Part shown: positions 43,701 to 54,034 of the stretch, piece after piece
How the letters are laid out: every line of letters begins with the position of its first letter
Position numbering within the stretch: position 1 is the first letter of the stretch
Source: Caenorhabditis elegans
Taxonomy: Eukaryota; Nematoda; Chromadorea; Rhabditida; Rhabditidae
Reading direction: 5' to 3'
NCBI RefSeq assembly: GCF_000002985.6
Contig: NC_003283.11
Coordinates: forward strand, 5,456,001 to 5,520,000
Length of the DNA: 64,000 bases
Made by a program: the position numbers and the translations under genes
Notes under the pieces: model-generated
The model's database searches: none
What the model was told of the DNA's origin: nothing
What the model saw: only the letters and a program-made list of their open reading frames with translations

Positions 43701-46700
43701 CGCTGATTGGTCAGAAACTGGGGGTGGCTTCTCATTTGAGAGGGAGTTCAAACAAGGTGATTAGTCACTTTAAAATCGTTTGAATTTTCCTTTCATTTAC
43801 ACTACTTCACGTTCAAAATCGCAGAAATCAACTGTTTGAATTTCCAGAGTTTCCTACTGTATCGAGAGAATTGTGAATTCAAGCCCATTTTCCTGAAGCT
43901 ACCTTTAAACGTCCGAAACATTCCGATCCGTCCACGCCACACTACAACTGCCGTCACGTTCGCTTCACATGACACCGTTTTTGTCGCAGGAGTAAGAAAA
44001 CATTTATTCTTATGGAATGTATCTACCACAGAAGTAAGGATCTTCTAGCTAGATCTGTCAAAAATTTTTCTAATTCAGCTTCTCCGATCTCTTGACGCTC
44101 ATTTCGGTCGAATTTTGAATCTAGACTCTGTTAGCCATCAAGGTCAGAATATTCTCATCTCGTCATCTTTGGATCATACGATTAAAATTTGGAATATGGA
44201 GAATATATTCGAAAAGTCGTTTCCTGTGTCTACAATGGAACAATCGATTGAAAAAATATCTGTGGCAAAGGATAATCCAACTTTAGCAGCTGTACAGACT
44301 AGAAAGAACATCGGAATTTGGGATATTAAGTCTCATAGATATATTGCTTCGTTAGTAGCCAATGTTCATGGAGCTGTAGTATCTGATTCCTTGCTCTCAG
44401 CTGATGGAAGGTAAATCATATTATAATTTTTTACAAATCATATTCAAAGATATTTCCAGAACAATTGTGGCAATCGAGTCTGATCAGCTTCTTCTTTGGG
44501 ATCTCAGAACTCAATCTGTAATTCATTCTGTGCATGCTCCGAATGTATTCCAAATTTTCTATATGAATAAGGAGGCATTGATAGGTGTGATCTACCGACA
44601 AGTAGACTCGGCGGAGCAGAAAATCGCAAGACTTACCATCTACAGTATCACTGATTTCAGTGTCCAGTACAGTTTTGAATACCCATGCAGGCTTTTCAAG
44701 GAGTGTGCTGTGATGAGGGTAAGTTTTGAAATATAATAGTAGAGTTAGGCACAAAAATGTTTTAATTTAGGATGGAATTACTGGAGTGGTAATTACACTT
44801 TTCAAGGGACACGATAGTCTTTTGGTTTTTGATGCAGTTGAGAAGACGCAAAAGATCAAGTTTCGGCCGAGGCAGTCGAAAAAGCAGAAAGACGTGATGA
44901 TTAATAAAATTATTGCGATGCCATCCAACAGTAATCAGGTAAAGAAAAAATGAATTCGCAATAAAAGTCGAGGTAGGCACGGCTGCCTGCAGGCATAACT
45001 CGTTTTTAAAAAGATTAACATTTATTCTGCCTATGTGAGATAACTTTCTTCTCAGAAAAGGTGGTGTTGAAAGTTTGAACAAAAATCGTTGCTATCGAGG
45101 CGCAGAAAATTGTGTACTTTTTAAAATCGGAGCGCGCTCCACGGCCAAATAAATACGCTCCGCCCCTAAACGGTGGGTCTCGTTAGGTATTGTAGGCAAA
45201 TGCAGAAATTCAAAAATTTTGAAACAATCTCAAACAGAAAAAAAATATGCTACCGTAATTCTACACAAGTTCCCAAAAATCCACTATAGATTTTTCGTAA
45301 ATCTACAGTAGGCTTCCGTAAATCGACAACAGGTTCCTGTAAACCAACATTTTCTGCGTCCTCATAATATTACAAAACTATTTTCTCTTAAAGTACCACA
45401 TTTAAAGTCTAGAAAAATATTCTCCCTGGTCAAAGCTTTACGAGAATTCGTTTTTTTTTTCCTTTTTCCAACTCCAAAAACTTTTCAGATAATAGTCGTA
45501 GAAAGTGACAATAAATCAAGCGTCTGGGATATTCGAGTCAGAAAATTCCATCGATCCCTCACTCAATTCAACGGAGTTGTGTCGAATGACGGAAAATTGG
45601 GATTATTTGCACCTGCAAAAGGCGGTCTTTTTGTTCGTTTCTCAATGTTCACCCTCAAATTATAGTTTTTCTTTAAATTTAAAGGTAATCGATATGCGGA
45701 GCGGTCAAGTTGCAAAAACTCTAATCGGAAATGTGACAGAAGGAGTGAACGATGTTACTTGCTCATTTTCTCCGAATGCTCAATACGTGTTCTACAATCA
45801 CAGTGGACATAAAACATTGAGGTTTAATACGGGAACACAAAATTCCGAGAATGCGTATTACACAACATATTTGATGCGCAGTTTATCTCGTAGCAAAAAC
45901 TACAGTAACTCTTAAAATATATACTGCAGCGCTTGTGTCGATTTACTGGCTCCATTTTCGAGACTAATTTCTGTTCCAATTTTCTTCTAATTTTCGCGTT
46001 ATTTTCTCAATTTTTGAGCTTAATTTTAATATTCTATCGATAAATAAATGATTCTCGTAAATTGACACGAGCGCTACAGTAGTCATTTAAAGAAGTACTG
46101 TAGTTTTTGCTACGAGATATTTTGCGCGTCAAATATGTTGTGCGATACGCATTTTCAGAATTTCGTGTTCCCGTAATAAAAACAACTATATTATCCATTC
46201 GTTATTCAATAATCGCTGGAAATTTTCAGAGTTTTCCGAGTCCTCGATTGTCAATTAATTGGAACTTTCCGGCCTCATGCCACGATAACCTGTTGGAGTT
46301 ACGATCCAGATGGATTTTTCGTTATTATTGGTACACAGAAAATCAAAATCAGAGCGCAATCGCGCTCCATCGGCAAATAAAAACGCCCCGCCTCCAGCCG
46401 TTGGGTCTCGTTGGGTATTGGCGGCAAATCACGTAAATTCAAACGATTTCAATTATTTTTTGGCGGTTTTCATAGCATTTTCTACTCTTTTACACAAGTT
46501 GAGCAGAGAAAAGTTTTTTAAAAATGTAATTGAGAACGTTATAACATTAGTTTCGGCATAAAAAATAATTAAAACCAAAAAACAACGAAAATAATAACAG
46601 AAATCGTTTGAATATACTGTTCTCCCGCCAATACTCAACGAGACCCAAAAATTTGGTGGTGGAGCGCGCTTGCACTTCGATTTCAAAAAGCGCATTTTTC

Positions 46701-47010
46701 TGCGTCTTCATAATAAAGCAATTAAATAATTTTCAACTTTCCAGGTGCACAAGATGGATCCCTTCTCACAGTTGTTCTCAATGATCCGATGGTAAAAGAA
46801 GAAACTCTCAACAAAATCGCCCTTCTCCCTTGTCGACGTCACCTTGCAGAATTTCAGCATATTCATGTTCCAGAGGAAGCCGAATTGGACACATTTGATT
46901 TGAGAAATCTGGGAGCCGTCACCGCCGCGGTTACCCGCTTCAAATCTCTATTGGATAACAAAAAAGGAGGAGGGGTTACAAAGAAGTCACATGTGTGCAG
47001 TATAATGTGA
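37747..47010 (+). CDS. NACHT and WD-repeat STAND protein (NWD1/TEP1-like)
   Basis: Twenty-five exons join in frame to 1782 residues. After a Ser/Lys-rich start comes a DUF4062-type segment (LVRVFTSSTFTDTTVERNAL; VVDMRWGVRDESTDDHMTT; NFVVFLCQKYGYRPIP), typical of NWD1. The NTPase has Walker A GENGCGKTSLMAKIA (exon 39302-39823) and Walker B PLVIIFDSLDLL (exon 40011-40316), with a winged-helix-like region after it. The C-terminal half holds WD-type repeats (QIIVWDVSTG, LFLWNVSTTE, TIKIWNMEN, NIGIWDIKSH, SSVWDIRVRKF). The protein ends KKSHVCSIM, a CaaX box. STAND proteins of this type act as signal-switched oligomerising scaffolds; the ligand is unknown. It matches my memory of C. elegans T05C3.2. 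The start codon is the least certain part. It converges on dnj-19. Confidence 0.9.
38260..38455. repeat. Degenerate tandem repeat in an intron
   Basis: The word TTGAAG(C/T)CC(C/G)(G/T)TAGTTCTGAAG recurs about six times with a spacing near 23 bp, in the intron before exon 38472. Related words (GAAGCCCGGAAGTTCT) occur just upstream of the gene at 37680. Confidence 0.7.
41530..41720. repeat. GTGTCGAGACC/GTACTGTAG-type repeat, partial, with (CAG)n
   Basis: It carries TTTGTCGTGTCGAGACCGTG, TACCGTATTC and a short CAGCAGCAGCAGCAG run at about 41575-41592. It is one arm of the palindromic family seen whole at 50100 and 63175, and lies in an intron of the NACHT/WD gene. Confidence 0.65.
42297..42489. 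mobile_element. MITE with TATTGCACC ends, copy 2
   Basis: It begins TATTGCACCAGACTGC and ends AGGGTGCAATA, with CTAACAAATATTTAGTTAGT in the middle. It starts 20 bp inside the intron that follows exon 42093-42277. See 35459-35642 for the sister copy. Confidence 0.8.
43612..43775. mobile_element. MITE with GATTGGTC core, copy 2
   Basis: It contains GCGACCAATCAGCGATTCGC, CGGAGTTCGAAGACGCTGAT and TTGGTCAGAAACTGGGGGTG with AT-rich ends, and matches the reverse complement of 28140-28335. It lies in an intron of the NACHT/WD gene. Confidence 0.75.
45060..45370. repeat. GAGACCC/GGCGGAGC palindromic repeat, copy 1
   Basis: The left arm has GAGGCGCAGAAAATTGTG, CGGAGCGCGCTCCACGGCC, GCTCCGCCCC and GGTGGGTCTCGTTAGG. 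The right arm ends TTTTCTGCGTCCTCATAAT. Four to five short runs of the form TACAGTAGG/TTCCGTAAAT lie between them. Intronic in the NACHT/WD gene. Confidence 0.7.
45829..46195. mobile_element. Inverted-repeat element beginning at a splice donor
   Basis: Arms 45823-45935 and 46065-46190 are inverted copies (ACGGGAACACAAAATTC, AATGCGTATTACACAACAT, CTCGTAGCAAAAACTACAGT). The left end coincides within a few bases with the GT donor after exon 45685-45821, so the donor lies at the element boundary. The element fills almost the whole intron, up to the acceptor before 46230. Confidence 0.85.
46331..46715. repeat. GAGACCC/GGCGGAGC palindromic repeat, copy 2
   Basis: The left arm has GCGCTCCATCGGCAAATAAA, GCCCCGCC, GTTGGGTCTCGTTGGGTATT. 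The right arm has CAATACTCAACGAGACCC, GTGGTGGAGCGCGC and TTTTCTGCGTCTTCATAAT. It fills the last intron of the NACHT/WD gene. Confidence 0.8.
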
Positions 47011-47237
47011 AATGTTTTTTAAAAATTTTGCTCGTAAAAATTTGTCTTTATTTTGAGTTCGTCCTGATTTGCAGAGCTCTTATACTAAATGAATTGAATT
47101 GCAAACAATTGCGAATGATGATATCCACAGAAAAAAGGATAGTGAAATGGAGATTCTTTCAAGTGGGGGTGGGATGAGAAGGAGATGGTGGTGGGGGAAG
47201 GGTAACAATTTTAATGATAAACTGGAATAAAACTTGA

Positions 47238-48845
47238 CTATTGGTGTTGGCATCTGACGCCTTGTCCGTGATGTCCTCCGTGTTGTTCTTCGTCCGAATC
47301 TTCATTGTAAGCGTCTCCGCCACGTCCTCGGCTGTACTTCTTCTCGTCATATTCCATAAGAGAAACTTCTGCGGCAGCTGGGGTGACATTGACAACTTTT
47401 GAGGTAGGGAAGCAGCTTTTCAGAACCTGGAATAAAGAAAATTTTAGATAAATAAAACGTAACATACAAATCCTATTCTAATCAATTTATAAACATAAAT
47501 TTTTGTTGCTTTTTTAAAACGGAAATAAAGTCAGTAAATGAAACAAAACCTTAAAAAACAGTTCGAACAATACATTAAGAACAATAAATCTTTAATAAAA
47601 ATACTTACGGCATAAGCTTTTTCATCATCGAGGAAATGCTCCTTTGGAAATTCGACTTCAAATTCAACGAACAAGTTTCCTTTGAGTTCTGGGTATTTCT
47701 TATTTGGCATTCCTTTTCCAAGAACTCCTCTGATGACTCCTGGCTTGATAACATCTCCTTGTTTACTAGAAAGAACCAAAGGATGGCCATCAAGATGTTT
47801 GATAAGGAAATTATAGCCGCAAAGTGCCTCATTCAGTGATAGTTTCCTGAAAACAGTAAAACTTAATTTTTAAAAATCGATAAAAAGTTATTACTTGGTC
47901 ATGTGAAGATCATCTCCATCTCTCTTGAAAATATCATGATCTTTCTGTTGAATAACAATGACAACATCTCCTGGCTCACCATCTGGCTAAAAGATATTTT
48001 TATTTAGAAATTTTTTTAAATCAATTATCTTCACATGCACTTACGTCAGATTGGTCTCCATCTCCTTTGAATGTAATTTTATCGTTATGTTTCATGCCAG
48101 GAAGAACGTGAACCTCCAATATTTTCGAAACGTTTTCGTACTTTTCTCCATGGCATCCTTTGCACTTATCACCTGCTGGAACTTTGCCTCCAGAACCCTT
48201 ACAAGCATCACAGTGAACCTGCATTTGTTGGAGCATTCCGGGGCCAATTTGCTGAACGATCGTCTTCACTCCACGACCACGGCATGCATCACACTTATAT
48301 TTTTCTCCCTTCTTTCCACCTGACCCTTCGCAAGTTTTACAGAGTGCCTTTTTGGAAAGCTTCAGCTTTGATGTTTTTCCGACGTAAAGCTCTTCGAGTG
48401 TAACATTGAGGGGATGAACAGTATCTTGGAATTTCCGCCGACGTGGGCCACCTCGTCCCATTCCACCCATTCCACCGAACAAGCCACCAAATGGATGACC
48501 ACCCATATCATCATCGTCGTCATCGTCATCACCGCCAGCACCGCCGAAGAAGTGAGAGAACAGACCTCCAGGAAAGCCTCCTCCACCACCACCAGCTCCT
48601 CCTCCTTGAACTCCTTCCAAACCTCTGGCGTCATACAAGCGTCGTTTTTCAGGGCTCGAAAGAACTTCATAGGCAAAACTGATCTCTTTGAATTTATCTC
48701 CATGGTCCGGGTTTTTATCTGGATGGTATTCTTTAGCAAGTTTGAAGTAAGATTTCTTAATGTCGGCCTGCGAAGCGTCTGGTCTCACATTGAGTGTTGT
48801 GTATAAAGTGGTGTCCACGGGACCACTACTTCCACCTCCAAACAT
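47238..48845 (-). CDS. dnj-19: DnaJ/Hsp40 type I co-chaperone (DNAJA-like)
   Basis: Exons 48045-48845, 47895-47986, 47609-47846 and 47238-47426 encode 439 residues. The J domain (about residues 14-80) has [17 protein letters not shown] with the HPD motif. A Gly-rich segment with an unusual run of eight aspartates follows. Four CxxCxGxG-type zinc motifs are present: [34 protein letters not shown]. The substrate-binding part has [20 protein letters not shown] and [20 protein letters not shown]. The end, [11 protein letters not shown], is the DNAJA-type C-terminus with a CaaX-like CQHQ, so farnesylation is likely. It acts with cytosolic Hsp70. The ATG is five bases after a TTTTCAG acceptor, consistent with a 5'UTR intron or trans-splicing. 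It converges on the NACHT/WD gene, and the stop codons lie about 230 bp apart. Confidence 0.95.
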
Positions 48846-49452
48846 ATTACCTGAAAAAAAATGAATATTAAAATGCGGACATGACAGTGAAAAATTGAGA
48901 GAAACGGACGGAGAATGCGCGAGATGTTTGAAAAATACAACTTTTAATAATTCAATAATGTAAATTATTGAATTATTTTTTAGCAATTTAAACAAAATAT
49001 TTAGAAATCAATTTTCTTACACAACGAACGACACCAACGAGCAAGTGAAAACAAAAACTGAATTTTGTGAACAAGCATCGAACGTTAATTAATGAGAACT
49101 GAATAAAAAACGCGGAAAATCGAGAAATTGAGCAAACGCGCGTCAAATCGATAAAAAACCACCGAATTTGGGACTTTGTACTGCAGAGAAAATTCTCGAT
49201 AAAACCAACGCTGGTCGCGAAACGCGCCAGCATCCAATAACGCGTCAGCCGCAACTTCGCTTGCCCCATTCTCGTGAGCGCACGGCAGAGAGACTGAAGA
49301 CGTGACAACACCAATACTCCAATAATCTTAGCACGCACACAACTACAATCTATATAAATACTGCATTCTAACTAATAAAAAAGCCAATGCTACTATTACA
49401 AGCTATATTTAAAATATTCATAAATTCTAAATAATCCATAAACTTTAAAATT
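48846..49452. promoter_or_regulatory. Bidirectional promoter of dnj-19 and the nuclear receptor
   Basis: About 600 bp between divergent start codons. It holds GAGAAAATTCTC at 49186-49197, an inverted GAA/TTC pair like a minimal heat-shock element, GACGTGAC near 49300 and CCAAT near 49312. The GC content rises at 49190-49310. A DnaJ gene with a heat-shock element would be sensible, but only one inverted pair is seen, so control by HSF-1 is not established. Confidence 0.4.
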
Positions 49453-52400
49453 ATGAGTGAAAAGTTGCCACCAGGTTGGGGTTCTGTTTTTGGACATTTT
49501 TCACATAATATTATCAGGTACACTATGCGCAGTCTGTGACGACATTGCAACTGGCAAACATTACAGCGTTGCTTCATGCAATGGATGCAAAACTTTTTTT
49601 CGTCGGGCTCTTGTGGTAAATTTAAATAAGAATAGACCTAGTTGAAATGAATCTGAAAATATTGATTTTTCTCTCAATTAAAATGTTTCAAATTGATATC
49701 TAATCACAAAATGTTGTAAGATCAATTTAACAAGCATCAAACATCACCCTTTTTTTAGAATAACCGAGAATTCGTGTGTCAAGGGAATAAAGATTGTCCA
49801 GTTAACAAAGGAGTTCGATGCGCGTGTCGTTATTGTCGACTTCAAAAATGTTTGGCCGTTGGAATGGATAAGAATTGTAAGTTTTTGGTATACTTTGAGA
49901 TTATGGAAGGATCCTAGGGTACATGGTACATCGATTAGTAAAGCCGTAGAAGCAACCCGAAATAAATAAAAAATCACCTGCCATTTTCCACGGCCGAATA
50001 TGTATAAATAAATATTAAATTGAAAAAATTAGAAAACACTTTTCTGTTGAAATATATATTTTTCTTACAATTAGATCAATTATAGAATAAAAAAGTATTA
50101 TTCAGACGCGAAATTTGGCGAATTTTCCCTCTCTGCCGGTCTCGGCACGATAAATGTTTGATAAATATAAAAATATATGCGCCTTTAAAGAGTACTGTAG
50201 CTTTAAACTTTGCTGATGAATTTTTATCAATTTTTCTCCGATTTTCTATGAAAAATATAATTTTGCAATTGGTAAAAATATTAAAAACACATAAATTTGT
50301 GAGAAAAACTATTCAAAATCAATGAAAATTCCACAATAGCGAGTTCAAACTACAGTACTCTTCAAAGGCGCACACCTTTTCGCATTGATCAAAAAACTGT
50401 CGCGTCGAGACCAGGGTCACCGTATTTTTGAGTTTAAATAAGGAGAACAATTTTTTAAGAGCCGTTAATTAAGAGGCTCTAGATAAAATTACAAATTTTG
50501 AAAACCAATTTTGAAATTTTTCCAGTTTCTCATCAATCTAGAAGTTACAAAATTTCATAGAACAATATACAATTATATTTCAATTTAATTTTTTTTAAAA
50601 TCTGAATCTATTCAGCAATTCAAAACGACCGTGATAGAATTGGATACACAAAACGAAAAAGAAGACATGATGACAATGATATGGAAGGAGGTGTTCATCA
50701 TTCAGAACATATCAGAGATGGATCTTCAGGAAGTCCACAAATGAATGATGAGAGCCCCGAGAGTATGGATATGAAGGATATTAAAATTGATTTGGTAACT
50801 TTTAAATAGAAATTTCCAAAAACAATGCAATGCATAATTTCAGAATTGTCTGGATCCAATTGCTGATAGGCTTACAACGTTGGAAAATAACTTCACACTA
50901 CTTTTGAGTAGATGCGCCGATTTGCATTCCTATGCAACGTTAGAAGATGCTCTCAATGCTCCAAGTCGATTTATGCAACCTATTTCTTGTGAAGTGAGTT
51001 GAAGAAATGATTTATAAAGTAGCGTCAATAGATGTTTGGTATTGTTTATGTGCATTAAAATAGTTTCTTTTAATTTTGAAAGTCGACCAAAAAATTTCAA
51101 ATGTTTCTGAAAATTTTGGCATTTTACCAAAACTTGACTGAAAATTTCAAAAAATCCAGAAAATTTGGTCATATTGGTCTATTATAAATGAATTAAATTC
51201 AGAACCCCAATGGTCATATACTGTTAAAAATTTGCATAAGTATTTAAATTTTTGTAATATGAAAAATGTATAAAATCACGTCTAACAGCTTGAGCTAAAA
51301 ATTTTAAAATTTTCATGAAATCTACTATTATAAAAATAAGACTGAACGAATGATTGGGATTTTTTCAAAATTGGAAAATTCACTTTTTTTGGTACAAAAA
51401 TACGCCGAAGTTTATTAAAATTTACTTTTTAATTTTAGTTCCAAATTCGATTTATTTTAAAACTTTACAAAAAATTATTTTCCCAATTTTTTGGAATTCG
51501 TCAATCAAAAAAATTCCAATTTTATGTTTAAAATATATTTAAAATATTCATCTTCCAACATTGTAGATGCTCAAATATGCGACAGTGCATTAGATTTCTT
51601 GAAAAGTGCCGCAAACTTAGTTTTCACCGCTTTCTGACTTTTTTTAGATCTATTTCCAAATTTCCACAATACTTACAACTTATTTCAGTGGTCAGACAAT
51701 GTAGTTCTCACAAATCGAGATGATAAATTGCCATTCTGGAGGCAACGTTTGATAGCTCTATACATAGATTGGGCGAAGACATTTTCCACTTTTAGATCCC
51801 TACCGTACGCTGACAAAGTAAGTATCTAAACATTCTCCTCTACCTCTTCCATCATCCACTTTTTCAGGTTGCCATGGTAACTAATCATGCATCTTCTTTC
51901 ATGATCATGTGTGAAGCTTTCCGCACTCCAGAGCACATGAAATCGGATGTTGTTCGTAAGAGACCGGATCTTCCAAATATCGTGACATCAAACTCCGGAT
52001 CCGGATGTAGCAGGGTTTCATCGGTGGCTGGAAGCTTAGTGAGCAATGGGGAAGATGTACACGATGATTTGACAAACTTGCTTCATGCGGCATGTATCCA
52101 GCAGTCTATCAACAAAGGGATCATGTTTGGAGAGAATTCTTCTGATGATAAAATACTTTTGAATCTTCCAATTCGGTATAGATATTCAAACCCATAAGTC
52201 TCAATTTATATTTTTTCAGAGAAATAAAGAAAGAACCACTAGAAGTTCCATCGACAGAAGGAATGATTCAACTTCCAACTGAATATGGCAACCTTCCAGC
52301 AGACTATGCTTCGTGGATCCCTCAAGATTACGGTCATCCAACAGCTGGACACGAAGGAAAATCAGATATGCACAATTTCTTTGAAGCTCGAGACTTTTGT

Positions 52401-53835
52401 GTGGTAAAATTTTTTTTTTTCAAGTACATAAAGTTAATTTTTCTTAAACAGGGTCGTCCATCCTCCTGCAACTTGAATGAACGATCTATGAAAACTGTTT
52501 CAATGTTGGAATCGAGAAACTTTCAGTCTCCAAGTGCAAAGTGGGTTCTTTATTTTTTTGAAAAACAATCTAGTTTGAAATTTATAAAATAATGAAACAC
52601 AAAACCGTAATCTATAGAGCCATTTTTGCAAAAGTCAACCTAAAATTGTGTCTATGATTTTTACATTTAAATTATGTTTCAAATATTCACCTTAGAACAT
52701 TCTAACTTACCAAAAGCTTAGCTGTCACTTTTGAAAGCTTTCAAAATTTTTAAAGTGTTTTATTGTGATATTCAGTCATGATAAATGTGTATTTAGACTA
52801 TATTCTTATAGTTGATGTATCTGACGTTACCAAGGAATTATGAGAAAAATCGGTGGCAGGCTTAATGTGCCTAGTAGACGCCTAGGCATTTTGTTAATTT
52901 TGGAAGGTATGGTCAGTGGGGACCTAGTCTAATTACACTTATTATATATAGTCCAACATGACAAAATACCTTAATTAAACAATTTAAAAACGATCTTAGA
53001 TTTTTCTCAATTTTAAGTTTTGGGTTTATGTTTTGTTCAACTTTTGGCAAATTGCCAAATTTCAACAATGTACAGCTTAGAGCTTTTGTGCAATTTCGAG
53101 AATTGATGCAAGTTCGGACCTCCAGAGTGTTATGTACAATCAATACAAAATTAAAGTATAAAACTCGAAGAAAAAAATTATTTTTGGTCGACTTCCAAAA
53201 TTACAACACTTTGACTGTAAATTAAAATTTTTCAGAGGTAAGAGATGAAAATGTAGTTTCAAACTATTGCCCTACTGACGATATTCCATGTTTAACTTCA
53301 ATTAAATTTTGATTTTCAGCAATTCGAGTCTTTCTGGAATAACACCAGTCCTCACAATGATGATCGATCTTGTAATGAAACCATTCCGCCAGTTGAACTT
53401 CTCCACGACAGAATTCGCTCTACTTCAAGCAATCATGTTCTTCGATCCAGACACCGAAGGACTCGATTCGGCATCACAAAGAAATGTTGTAGCAGAACAG
53501 AAGAAACTACTTGCAGTGCTCTTTCGTCATTTGCAAAAGGCTTATAATCCGCAAGCGGCAAGCGAGAGATACGCTTCAATTATTCTTCGAATGCCATCGA
53601 TTCGGGTACGCGTTGAACTTTCGATCTGTCTGATTAAAAAATTCTATAAATATTTCAGAGAGCCGCTGCAAAAAAGAATGAATCATTGCAAGTGCTGGAT
53701 ATGCTTCAAATGCATGAAATTAATTCTCTAGTGAAGGAAACATCGCTCGGTCCGAGACCTTCAAATGTTCAACAACGAATGGGAATTGGTGGTGGTGCAG
53801 GAGGATGTCTCACGTTTCCATCTCAAGAGGATTGA
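49453..53835 (+). CDS. nhr-47: Nuclear hormone receptor
   Basis: Eleven exons (49453-49474, 49518-49615, 49759-49876, 50616-50794, 50844-50993, 51689-51817, 51868-52175, 52220-52403, 52452-52540, 53320-53605, 53659-53835) give 579 residues. The DNA-binding domain has two C4 zinc modules: [20 protein letters not shown] then CKTFFRR, and [20 protein letters not shown] then [10 protein letters not shown]. The P-box CNGCK is the form common in the expanded HNF4-derived nematode receptors. A basic hinge ([12 protein letters not shown]) and a ligand-binding domain follow ([60 protein letters not shown]). The name rests on synteny remembered from C. elegans C24G6. The first intron is only 43 nt with a weak donor (GTTGGG). 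Confidence 0.88.
50100..50430. repeat. GTCTCGRCACGA/GTACTGTAG palindromic repeat in an nhr intron
   Basis: The left arm has CCGGTCTCGGCACGATAAAT and GCGCCTTTAAAGAGTACTGT. The right arm is inverted: ACAGTACTCTTCAAAGGCGC and GTCGCGTCGAGACCAGGG. Length about 330 bp, noncoding. Confidence 0.82.
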
Positions 53836-54034
53836 GGATTGAGGATTAACTTCAAATCATTGAATCTACATATTTTTTGATCTCATTAATATCATACTCA
53901 GGATTCCATCAGTATAAATTGCCTAGATAAAACCAAATAAAGAATGTTTATTGATACTCAACGTTATTAGAAAATATCGAAAATTTAATAAAAAAACTGA
54001 GTTAAATCCTCAAGGTATCTGATTAATCTTATTT

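Noticed and set aside
48362-48806. Frames on both strands across the DnaJ J-domain and Gly-rich region
   Set aside because: Shadows of dnj-19, caused by Asp/Gly-rich repeats reading as Met/Thr or His-rich in other frames.
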